Shown here: positions 52,240 to 61,815 of the stretch, in pieces
How positions within the stretch are numbered: position 1 is the stretch's first letter
Layout: the number at the start of each line of letters is the position of its first letter
From: Channa striata
Taxonomy: Eukaryota > Chordata > Actinopteri > Anabantiformes > Channidae
Length of the DNA: 64,000 nucleotides
Reading direction: 5' to 3'
Assembly (NCBI GenBank): GCA_033026295.1
Contig: CM065173.1
Span: forward strand, 11,408,517-11,472,516
The notes under the pieces: generated by a model
Seen by the model: the letters and a program-made list of their open reading frames with translations, nothing else
The model's database searches: none
What the model was told of the DNA's origin: nothing
Translations under genes and position numbers: made by a program

Positions 52240-55200
52240 AAAAACAGACAGTGGGGGCCTGGGTACAGACATGTAAAAAGCCCCTTATTCATTCAAGATA
52301 CAAGCCAGACTTCAAAACAACTACAATGTGCATTTGGTTTGTATTTTTAATTCAAGGTACTTTGTGTCTCTTCAATCATTTTTGTCCTCGTTTTCAAGGT
52401 TTCCCCTAACATAGAAAGACTTAAGAGCCAGCCTAAAGTGTTTTTTGCAGAGTGCCCTAAACTAAATGAACATAAAAACACACATATTTTCCACATATTA
52501 ATAGAGTATTCCTGACCTCTGCAAAGTTAATACAATATCCTAAATATGTCTCTGTGTTTGTTGTAGGTGGACCTATTAGTTGCCTTCGCACACAGGGTTT
52601 AAGATACGGAAGTAATACGACAAAATAGTGGCATCTGTCAGCAGTGGCATTGTGTGTCAGGCACTAGGGTTTTTCGGTTGCCTTTGTGAAACGTTCTGCC
52701 TCATCAAGACTTTAGTGGGTCTCTACATGGAAAAAAAAACACCTTTCTGACGTTATTTATTTTCCAAGTGTCAGTTGCAAAGTACATGAGCTTCACCATT
52801 AATTTGCTTAATTAAATTGGATCAAATTAAACTTTCTGCTGCTGTGTGTGTGTGTCTGCTCTCTGTCAGTCAGTGGGGAACAGAGAATGGACATCAATGC
52901 TATCTGTAAGCTCAAAGATCTGTCTGTGTAAGATAGGGGGCGTCACCCCCACCGAAACTCAAAGTATTAACGTGCGCAGAGTGAAAGGGGCGGTTTAGTA
53001 AAACCATCATCACCATCATCATCTCACATCAGTTTCACCATTTGGCACGACGATTTCTTTAAAGACTGATGTTTTTCTTTTTTACCATTATCGATTTCCA
53101 CTGATTTGTTAATTCATCTGTGCATTGCAGTGGGTGTGCAGATGTTGCCTTGCTAATGATGCCATTTAAAAAAACCTTGCACACATATGTGTAACATCTA
53201 CACAATTGTTTCTGTTTGTAAAACTGACGTGTTGATATTTCTATTGTCAGTTGTCACATGCAGTTGTTTAATGTTTGAAATTTTAGATCTAAAAATCACT
53301 ACAAACTGAGGCCTTTACACATAATGTGTCCATAGAAGTAAACTTGTGGTGGACATGGGAATGAAGCTAGTTGACCTCTGGAGATTCTGTGCAGCATGGC
53401 TGGATGGAGGGTCTGGAGGCGGTGGGAAGGGGTGAAGTTGGCACCGTATGTGGTTTAAGTGTGAACTGAGCCTTTCTCACATTTATCACGGTCAGGTGGA
53501 GCACTGAATGAACCAGAGCAGCTGCTCCTACCTGCTCTTTACTGCAGCTTAAAGATGATGGAACAGGAACAGCCACTGGGGCTTTGGAGGAAGATGCTGT
53601 AGGATGACTACAGAGGAATACATGAGGGAATGTATTTAAGACTACACACAATACTTTAAACTGTTCACTTGTCTGCTGAAGCTCATTGGCTTTTGCCTCT
53701 GCTTAAAAATCAATTAAAGAACAGATTTACGGAGCATTATAAAAGTGTGACGACTGATGAGTATTTAAAAATCTCCCTGCCTCTCCTTGTGTCTCCTCTG
53801 CTATGGATCAATAACTCCTTTACACTGCCTATAATTGGAATGCAGAAAGCCTGAGGTGATTCAGTTGGCTTTAATTTCCTTGTTCATTATAAATACAAAT
53901 ATAAGCGCACAGAGATCAGATCTCCATCCATATATAAATGCAAACAGACACATGCAGACATCCACCCATAAAGAACATCAGGGCTGCAACTGATGCTTCT
54001 TTTAACTGTCAATCCTCTGATTATATCCACTATTTTTGAGCAAAATGTGTCAATCTATAGAGTGACAGAAACAAAGATGATTACAATCACTCCCACAGCC
54101 CCAAACAGAGTATTCACTCACAAAGCACAAATCTCAAATGAACATGTAAGTCACCAAGACCAGTAAATATTTGACATTTTTTGCCTTGAAAATGATAAAT
54201 ATTTTACATTCTCAGCATCAACGTAATATTTCAGGGTCTAAAATCGGAAAAAAAGTTATTAAGTGCACAATTCGTGGTCAATGAAATTCAAAGAAATCTG
54301 CCTTCAGTCTAAAGGTGGATGAGAAATGTGCAGGTTCCAATTTAATAACAGGCAAAAAGGCTTAAACCATTTCCCATGTCTCCCCCTTCTTTAGTCAGGC
54401 ACCTGTACACTTTACCCTCAGAGAAAGGCGAAATTACAAGGGAAAGAGGGGAGAGTGGCGGCAGCATGGTAAAATGAGGAGGAAAGAGCAAAAGGAGTGC
54501 AGGACCTTGTTAAAAGCCTCTCTGTGACAGCCAAGGAAAGGCTGCAGCTCTGAGTCATTAAATGCAGCTGAAGTTGGTGGGAGTGACGGAAAAAAGAGAG
54601 AGGCAAGAAACACAGGCAGAGAAAGAGGGCTATGACATACAACAAAGGTCCATAACTGAACATTACAGTTTTATGGCATGTGTTTTATCCATTTGAGCGC
54701 AGGTAGCAGCACTTTACTACAAACACACACACAAAAACATTTAGACATTAATCACGCACATATACAGGTTTTGTTCTATTCTTTCAACTTTGATTCTGAT
54801 TAGTAAGATTTCAGAGTGTTTGGTCACAGTTACAGAGAGAGACATTCACCTACAGACAGACAACATATGTGGGCAGCTACTTTATGAAAAATACAACCCA
54901 GGAACAAGAGTTGTCTCTGGTGTGGCGCGCAAATATTGAAACATATTTTAATACAAAAATTGGTTTATAATCTCATTTCGTGCTGTTCATAGTTTACCTT
55001 AAGGAGTTTATTACCCTGCCGAGGAGCTGGATCTGTGCAGCTCACTGTAGCTGCTGCTTTTTTGTCTGTTACTCATTTACAAAAATTAAAAATGACTGCC
55101 TCACATAAACGTGTTGTCAGTGCAAACCTCGGGGACCTAATTTTTTTATTTTTTTCTTGTTTCCTGCAATTGCTTCACAATAAAAAATGCCCTATGTGCT

Positions 55201-56640
55201 TTTCCAGCTGAATGCTTTTAATGTAAATCAGCAGCAGTAGAAAGTCTGCACTGTACCTCTGTGCCTTTCTCAGGTGAGTGCTGCCATCACCGAGGGCGGC
55301 CATCACAATGAGCGTTTTGAAGTGCCAAAATGTCCTACAATATCACTACAATGATGGAAAAAACAGCCATTTGTGACTTTCTCGTGCTCCACAAACAGCA
55401 AACGCACATTAGTTTTTGACCTCTGCAACATCAATATGTTTACCTCATTGAGTCTTCAACGATTCCATCTTCGCTGAATATTCAGTCACGGACACCGAGT
55501 CTGGCAAAGAGCACAAATGAATAATTCAGCTGTTGAAGCAGCCTATCAGAGAAACTAACTCATCTGTTGTTTGGATGCCATCTCAGATAGTGCTTTAAAT
55601 CCAACAGTCACCACATGCTTAATGAATAAAAGTGTAGATAAAATAGCTTAGCAGCCTTTACATTTGGAAATAAGCTTTCTCATCCTTTAAATCCCCAGAC
55701 AGCACTGCGGCTTCAGGAAGACATCCAGTTTGATTTCAAAGCAGGAGAGCAGCACTAATACAATTCACAAAACATTCAACTCTCCAGCCGTTTTCTTTGT
55801 CACATTAAAAACACTCCCAAGACGCCAAATATATTCCTTCACTAAAAGGCTTTTACTGTGTGTCAATAAGGTGGGAAGTGAGTTTTCATTTCTATTCTAT
55901 GTCAGTTTATGATGAACTTCAAACAACAACCTCGAACGCTGTGTCTCACACTCATTCGTTCCTCCTCAAACGCAGTATTAGTTAAACATTTTAATGGCGT
56001 GAATAGCGTGCTTCAAACTAAATGCCGTTTGAATTGACTACTCAAGTTCAGTTTTTCTACTTTTCAAGACAATTTCGGATTAAAAGGGGGAAGTTGTATC
56101 TCTGCTCTTTCTTTCCGACACTAAAAGCAATGCTTTTAACAAGAAAAAGGAAAACGCGTCTAATCCGAGAACACCCTGACAAAGATGGAGTCGTCCTTGC
56201 AAGCTTTTGAGTGTTTTTGAGTTATCACAGTGTATCAAGGATGGAAATCTAAAGCCGAGTGTCAGGGGAACAAAAACACTGCAGGCAGAGGACTCTCATT
56301 TAGGTTCAGTTCTCCGATGGCAGCCACGTTCCCCCGGCTGATGGATGTAGGGATAAACTCATCTCATGACTAATTATTTACCTTCCTCCAAGAACTGCTT
56401 GTCTGGGGGTTGGAAATAACGCAACCCTCTGCTCTGACCATGCAGTAAACAATGCAGAGTGATGAAGGTGACTGAGCCCACCTCGCATCACCGGAGAGCA
56501 CGGCTGCGATACATGCAGCCCACAGACCAAATGTGGCAGCTTATATTTCTCCCTTTCTAAGGTCGTGTGGATTTCTTAAATAACTCATGTTTTATTTTTT
56601 TTTTACATCATTGCTGCCATTTACAGTTGTCAATTTTCTT

Positions 56641-57045
56641 AATAAATTATGTTTAGAAGAATGAGAACTCAAATTTGATTAATTTCAAAGGCACAAAATC
56701 CCAGTTTGACTAAGATTATGCTTCAAAATGAACATAATTCATGTTTTCTGTCTCACTTGAATGACAAGTTAACAAGTGATTTGTTGTTTAAGTTTTGAAA
56801 TACACTAAAGAGCCTTACAGAGCCTTTATTCACAGTTTTGGATGGATTACATTCAGAAAAATGAGAACTAAAATAATTTATTTGAAACCCACAAAAGGTC
56901 ATATTGACAAAGATTGTGCTTCATAATGAACACGATTCTATTTTTTTGACGCCATCTCTCTGTCTCAATTGAATGACAAGTTAACAGGTAATTTGTTGTT
57001 CGAGTTTTGAAATGCAGTCAAAAATCTAACAGAGCCTTTATTCAC
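56641..57045 (+). repeat. Two-copy tandem duplication, unit about 200-212 bp
   Basis: The block GAATGAGAACTC at 56659 recurs as AAATGAGAACTA exactly 200 bases later. ATGACAAGTTAAC at 56761 recurs at 56973, and GAGCCTTTATTCACA at 56820 recurs at 57032, both 212 bases apart. Intervening text is similar throughout with about 12 inserted bases in copy 2 (TTTTTTTGACGCCAT region). Both copies are non-coding and AT-rich. Confidence 0.85.
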
Positions 57046-59150
57046 AATCCAAAAGAGTGAAAATGACCTCTTCAGCATGGATCACCACTCTCCTGTGTTC
57101 TGCCTTACTATAGGCGGCTCCCTGCAATTTATGAATGCCCCTCACTGGAGTGCAAGATACAGCTCGCTGCACTAATACAAAGTGAATTTTGGACATCCTG
57201 TGTTTCTTTTTTCCTCATGTTTAAATTGTACTTTGGATTTTGAGTGACAGCCCTGTTGCCGACAGTGAAACACACGTTGGTACTAATTGAAGGGTTTCTG
57301 TTGTATAAAAGCCAAAATAATAACCAGAGCAAACAGGTCAGAGTGCTGTTATACTACTGTAAGGTGAGTAATGAGTTCTTATTAGTTTATAGTTATCTGC
57401 CAGTATTATCCTCAAGATATCTTCCAACATGTATTAAATGTGACATAAATTTAAAGTGATGAAAAAAATCTGTGTAGATTTGATTTCATTTGAGTAAAAT
57501 GCAGCTATGATGATATGTCCTAGCAGATGCATGTAGGTTTGTTACCGAGACAAACAAACAGCAATAAAGTTACTCGCGACTGTCAGTGACTTGGCTGAGC
57601 ATTGAAATCAGGCTGAATCAGGTGCATTTTTGTCCAGAATAAAAACTCCATCTTTCACGGGGTAATTGCTCTACAAATGGTTTACAGCCAGTGTAGAAAG
57701 GAGGACTGATTACAGGGATCCGGAACTCTTTCCAGGAACATTTTTTATGTGAGTTTTGTCTAAGAATATACTTATTGCAATGTAAACTTTCTTTAAAAAT
57801 ATGTGGTGGAGACCAGTTCAGTTTAAAAATGAGCAGACACTTCGCAGGCGGCATTATATTCTAATAGGGGAGGTCTGTGCCCTCTACCACTTTGAGCGCA
57901 TCTGATCTCTTATTCATGTATTCAGGGTGGAAGCAGCTACAAGTGAAAGTCCAATAGGTCAAAGAATGTGTGTGTGTTGGGGGGGGTCACTGGTGGTTGA
58001 TAGACAGAAGGACTAAGAAGACAAAATAAGGGGAAAAACACTCTGACTCCTTCTCATCCTTCACTAAACCCATCATTGGCTCCTGCAGAGGTGCAGAAAA
58101 GCTCAGGTCCAGATGCTTCACATAGACAAGCATCAAAAGGACCCGTGCATCTGATCCAAATGTCGTTTGAATGTTTTATGGTGTCAAGGCACTGAGGCGA
58201 GGCTTAAAAAAAAAAGACAGCTCCCATTGTGGATAGCGGGTCAGTTTGATATGAAAACATCACATTGGAGAACAGATAATTTAAAAATATTAGCAAATAT
58301 ACATCTAGGTGTCAGATAATTGGGTTTTCAAAGTCTTTCTCCATTTGCATTGATCAGTAACAGAATAAACAACGGTTAGGGTTGCACCAATTAATTCACC
58401 ATGAAGATCACTGCAGATGTACCAGATCATATTCTGTAAACTTAAAACCCACATTCACATATTTAAGCAGAGACATTTCCAGCGCAACTAATGTACTAAT
58501 CCAAGCATGAGGACTAATTAATACGTGTCACAGAAAGGTTAAGTACAATGTATCACTCATGTCTTCAAATCCATCAACAATCAGCCCGTTTTCATATGCC
58601 CCACTTACATTCCTGCAAGGCGCACTTCATTATATCAACACACACGGTGCAACAGAAATACCTTTAACCACACATGGATGCTGCTAATGCACAGAAACCC
58701 ACACAATTCTCTGACAAAGGCCTTCAAGGATTTAGTGAAGGGATGAGTATATTTGCTGTTTATTATGCAGATGCATCGCTAAGCACCCCCCCCCCATGTA
58801 ATGCAAACGCACACACATGCATGTGCACGAACTCATTTAGTAGCATGTCGTGCTGTCTCAGAGCCATCATTTCTTTTTTGCATAAAGGGATTTGTGAAGC
58901 GCTACAATTGTGGATAGATAAACAATCAAAGACTAATGAATAATGCACATCTGAAATCCCTGCTTTAGGTACATGTTGTAGTTCTAAGGTATATTACGAT
59001 ATACTGAACAGAAGTGGGCAAATTCTAGGTTTCCAAACTAATTTTAAAAACAATTCTTTAAACGTGAACCAACAGTGAGTGGAGCCTGTAATGAGTTAAC
59101 TTTCTCTGTTGACATAAGGAAATGGGAGGGGAATGGCACTGGGACGTCAC
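57046..59150. other. Upstream flank of the TRIM gene, no other gene seen
   Basis: AT-rich, with a G8 run near 57978 and a C10 run at 58786-58795. A consensus-like donor (AAG|GTGAGT) lies at 57363 at the end of a short open stretch, but no partner acceptor or domain supports an exon. Confidence 0.55.
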
Positions 59151-59154
59151 TACT

Positions 59155-59166
59155 GAAAGCGAAACC
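59155..59166 (+). promoter_or_regulatory. Interferon-stimulated response element (ISRE)
   Basis: GAAAGCGAAACC fits the GAAANNGAAANN core bound by IRF factors and the STAT1/STAT2/IRF9 complex. It is on the sense strand, ends 25 bases before the initiator-like A at 59191, and is followed by a further A-rich ACTGAA run. An ACGTCA half-site of ATF/CREB type sits just upstream (59144-59149). No TATA box is evident at the expected place. This layout is typical of interferon-induced genes and suits a TRIM antiviral gene. Activity is inferred, not shown. Confidence 0.65.
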
Positions 59167-59188
59167 AAAAACTGAAGAACAGCGTTTT

Positions 59189-59195
59189 TCAGTCT
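59189..59195 (+). promoter_or_regulatory. Initiator-like start site of the TRIM gene
   Basis: TCAGTCT matches the YYANWYY initiator pattern at every position and lies between the ISRE and the predicted donor at 59211. The pattern is short and frequent by chance, so support comes only from its placement. Confidence 0.35.
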
Positions 59196-59210
59196 CAGCA
59201 AAGACACCAG
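59191..59210 (+). other. Predicted non-coding exon 1 of the TRIM gene (5' UTR)
   Basis: A short leader exon is proposed from an initiator-like TCAGTCT (59189-59195, A at 59191) to a good donor CAG|GTAAAC at 59210/59211. The matching acceptor ends at 59368, just before the start codon. The transcription start is inferred, so the 5' edge may be some bases off. The donor and the position just downstream of an interferon-response element support it. Confidence 0.5.
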
Positions 59211-59368
59211 GTAAACTTAATTTTTGCCAACTTTGAATTCTGTCTTTTATGTAAGTTTTAGTATGTTGGCCATTTCAAACACTGACTTAGTTGAATCATA
59301 AATCTAGAATGACTCTATGAGAAGTATTTCTTCAACTTTATGCCAACTATTTGTCACTATATTTTTAG
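59211..59368 (+). other. Predicted 158 bp intron in the 5' leader of the TRIM gene
   Basis: The stretch begins GTAAAC and ends TATTTTTAG, with a T-rich tract before the acceptor. Removing it places CC directly in front of ATGG, a strong initiation context. The in-frame ATG at 59317 and the 18 codons after it would then be intronic, and the peptide they encode does not resemble the usual TRIM N-terminus. One leader intron followed by a single coding exon is my inference; RNA evidence would settle it. Confidence 0.6.
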
Positions 59369-59370
59369 CC

Positions 59371-61005
59371 ATGGCATCTGCCAGAAGTCTGCTGCCTGAG
59401 GACAATTTTCTTTGTGCCATCTGTTTGGGTGTCTTCACCAAACCTGTGTCGATTCCCTGTGGACACAACTTCTGCCTTGATTGTATCACTGACTACTGGA
59501 ACTCTACAGGTGCTAATGTCCAATGTCCACTTTGTAAAGAGACGTTTTACATCAGGCCAATGCTTCGGGTTAACACTATCATTGCTGATATGGCTGAAAA
59601 GTTCAAGACAAAAGGTCCACATAAATCTTCTGATGCCTCTGAACAAGCAGGATACGGACGTGTGCTCTGTGGCGTCTGTGCCGGGGCAAAGCTTGAAGCC
59701 GTGAGGTCCTGTTTAGTCTGCTTCATGTCTTACTGTGAAACACATCTGGAGCCTCACCTGAAAATTTTAGCTCTGAAGAAACACAAGCTAATCCACCCAG
59801 TTGAGAACCTGGAGAGCAGGATATGCAAGACACACGCTGAGCCTTTGGAGCTATATTGCAGAGGGGATCAAATGTTTGTCTGCGAGTCCTGCAAAACCAG
59901 TGACCATAAAACCCACAAAATAGTAACTGTAGAGGAGGAGGCGCACATGAAAGACACCCAGCTGGAAATGGAAAAGAACGTCACCGTTCAGATGATTCAA
60001 GCTCGTCAGCAGAAAATTCGCGAGATTCAAAACTCTGTGGAGGCTGGCAGAAAAAATGCAGTGGAGGCGCTGACGTACAGCATGCATGTGATGACCGCTG
60101 TGGTGGACTACATGAAGAAATGCCAAGCTGAGCTGACTGAGGTAATTGAGGTGAAGCAGAAAAAAACGGAAACGATGGCCGAAGGCTTCATTACAGAACT
60201 GGAGGGAGAAATTATGCAGATAACGCAGAAAAACTTGGAGCTTAATCAGGTCTCACTTGTCAATGACCCCTTCTTGTTCCTTGAGAATTTCCCTTCTCTC
60301 ACCATCACCGCGCCCCAGGTTAAAGACTGGTCCGACGTGGCTGTTAACAGTGAACAGTTTACAGTTCAAGGAGCCCTGGACAAACTGCAGACAACAGTGG
60401 TAAGGGAAATAAGTATGCTGTGTGATCCCCACCTGAAAGAAAAGCAGAGGTATGCGGTAGATGTGACTCTGGATCCTGACACAGCAAACGCCTGTCTCAC
60501 GGTTTCTCAGGATGGGAAACAGGTCTCACACGGAGACAGAAAGAGGAATCTCCCGAACAAACCAGAGAGGTTTGATCATGTCCTTAACGTCTTGGCAAAG
60601 GAGGGTTTCTCCTCAGGAAAGTTCTACTATGAGGTTGAGGTTAAACACAAAACAAACTGGGATTTAGGAGTTGCAAACCAGTCCATCAACAGGAAGGGGG
60701 ACATACGACTGAGCCCCAAGAATGGGTACTGGACTGTGTGGCTGAGGAAGGGACAGGGGTTCACAGCCAACGCTGGCCCCGCCATCAACCTCGATGTGAG
60801 GGAATCACCTCAGAAGGTTGGAGTGTTTGTTGATTATGATGAGGGTGAAGTTTCCTTCTACAACGTGGACGCCAGGGCTAAAATCTTCTCCTTCACTGGA
60901 TGCAACTTCACCGAGAAGATCTTTCCCTTCTTCAGCCCCTGTGCGAATGACGGAGGCAAAAACGCAGCCCCCTTGATCATAACTCCTGTCACAAACAGCG
61001 ACTGA
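59371..61005 (+). CDS. TRIM-family E3 ubiquitin ligase, fish bloodthirsty/TRIM39-like
   Basis: Predicted RING-type E3 ubiquitin ligase of 544 aa, acting in the cytoplasm and probably in innate immune signalling. Seen in the sequence: a complete C3HC4 RING (C15, C18, C30, H32, C35, C38, C52, C55); a first B-box at about residues 97-143 (C100, C103, C114, C117, C122, H125); B-box 2 at about 152-188 (C152, H155, C163, C171, C174, H179, H182); a coiled coil at about 190-295; and PRY-SPRY from about 364 to 540, with the LDP motif at 367-369, a YEVEV strand, an NGYWTVWLR block and a VDYDEG motif. All coding sequence is in one exon with no stop or frameshift. The start is the ATG at 59371, in CCATGG context two bases after a splice acceptor; the frame stays open up to an ATG at 59317, but those codons lie in the predicted intron. 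Family knowledge: the RING recruits E2 enzymes, the coiled coil dimerises, and PRY-SPRY binds targets. The target is unknown. The wording of the RING, first B-box and C-terminus matches fish bloodthirsty-related/TRIM39-like proteins better than finTRIMs, but subfamily is from memory. Confidence 0.95.
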   Translation: MASARSLLPEDNFLCAICLGVFTKPVSIPCGHNFCLDCITDYWNSTGANVQCPLCKETFYIRPMLRVNTIIADMAEKFKTKGPHKSSDASEQAGYGRVLCGVCAGAKLEAVRSCLVCFMSYCETHLEPHLKILALKKHKLIHPVENLESRICKTHAEPLELYCRGDQMFVCESCKTSDHKTHKIVTVEEEAHMKDTQLEMEKNVTVQMIQARQQKIREIQNSVEAGRKNAVEALTYSMHVMTAVVDYMKKCQAELTEVIEVKQKKTETMAEGFITELEGEIMQITQKNLELNQVSLVNDPFLFLENFPSLTITAPQVKDWSDVAVNSEQFTVQGALDKLQTTVVREISMLCDPHLKEKQRYAVDVTLDPDTANACLTVSQDGKQVSHGDRKRNLPNKPERFDHVLNVLAKEGFSSGKFYYEVEVKHKTNWDLGVANQSINRKGDIRLSPKNGYWTVWLRKGQGFTANAGPAINLDVRESPQKVGVFVDYDEGEVSFYNVDARAKIFSFTGCNFTEKIFPFFSPCANDGGKNAAPLIITPVTNSD

Positions 61006-61500
61006 GGTCTGTTTTGTTTTCCGCGTTTGTCAGAGACGGACAGACAGAAAAAAGAAAGTGGAATGTTTTTATTGGTGAAGCTCCAGTGTGTCATTTTGGT
61101 TGTTGCATCCATCAGTGTCAGGGTTGTGTCACTGTGTGTCGCCTGTCACACAGACAGCTGTGGATCTCCAACGGTGTCTCCACGCAGCCGTCAGCACATT
61201 CACTGTGCACACATGTGCACACAGCTCTGCAGGGCCTTGATTCGTCCCCGACTTACAAAAAGTCGACTCACGAATTCTTTGTGAGCTGCCCGCTAATTTG
61301 GATCGTTTAAAGCTGCGGTTCTTTGCCAGCGTCATCACACTGAGACACTGTGGGTCAATTATTATTAACAGGTACCGCAGTTGCTGCACGGACAGTCAGT
61401 TTATTCAACATTATTCAGTTCTTTTAACGTGACACTGGCTGAAAGCATTTCTCCACATATCATTGTTTTTTCGGTTAAAAGTGTATTAATTAAATGAACC
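61006..61500 (+). other. Probable 3' UTR of the TRIM gene
   Basis: Downstream of the TGA stop there is no AATAAA in the first 500 bases. The nearest candidate signal is the variant ATTAAA at 61489-61494, with T-rich and TG-containing sequence at about 61575-61620 that could serve as a downstream element. The 3' end is therefore only a guess. Confidence 0.3.
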
Positions 61501-61689
61501 AGTCAGAAATACTGGAGCCTGACTGTCACATAATGTCCAACCTGCCTGATTAGAAAAACATTACTGACTCTCATTAGTTTCCTTTTCTTTTTATTTTAGC
61601 TGTGTATGTTTTTGACATGATTTCAGAATCTTGAGTATGCGTTTCTTATGTGGCCAGACATATTAGTTCACTGGATACAGTCATGCCAG

Positions 61690-61815
61690 CGATGCAGCTG
61701 CTTGAACCACTGAGAGCAACTTGTGCTTCAGTATTTTGCCCAAGGACACTTGGGACACCACAAATCACTGACTCTGCGATTGGTGGACAATCACTCTACC
61801 TCCTGAACCCCACCT
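61690..61815 (-). mobile_element. Partial SINE copy, same family, reverse orientation
   Basis: On the minus strand this reads as the tRNA-like head (GGAGGTAGAGTGATTGTCCA at about 61787-61806) and the conserved GTCCTTGGGCAAAATACTGA body (about 61731-61750), then ends. The tail half is missing and the B-box is altered. It lies about 0.7 kb past the TRIM stop codon. Confidence 0.7.

Larger units (their letters stand above)
48421..56640. other. Gene-free stretch
   Basis: About 8.2 kb of AT-rich sequence. Only simple repeats, a 17 bp repeat at 49.8 kb, C-rich runs at 49222-49243 and a short inverted repeat at 50602-50619 stand out. Confidence 0.6.

Noticed and set aside
57244..57365. Possible exon ending at a strong donor (AAG|GTGAGT)
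   Set aside because: No convincing acceptor, domain or partner exon; a lone donor match is common by chance.
59317..59370. N-terminal extension of the TRIM protein read as a signal peptide
   Set aside because: It lies inside the predicted leader intron, and TRIM ligases of this group are not secreted.
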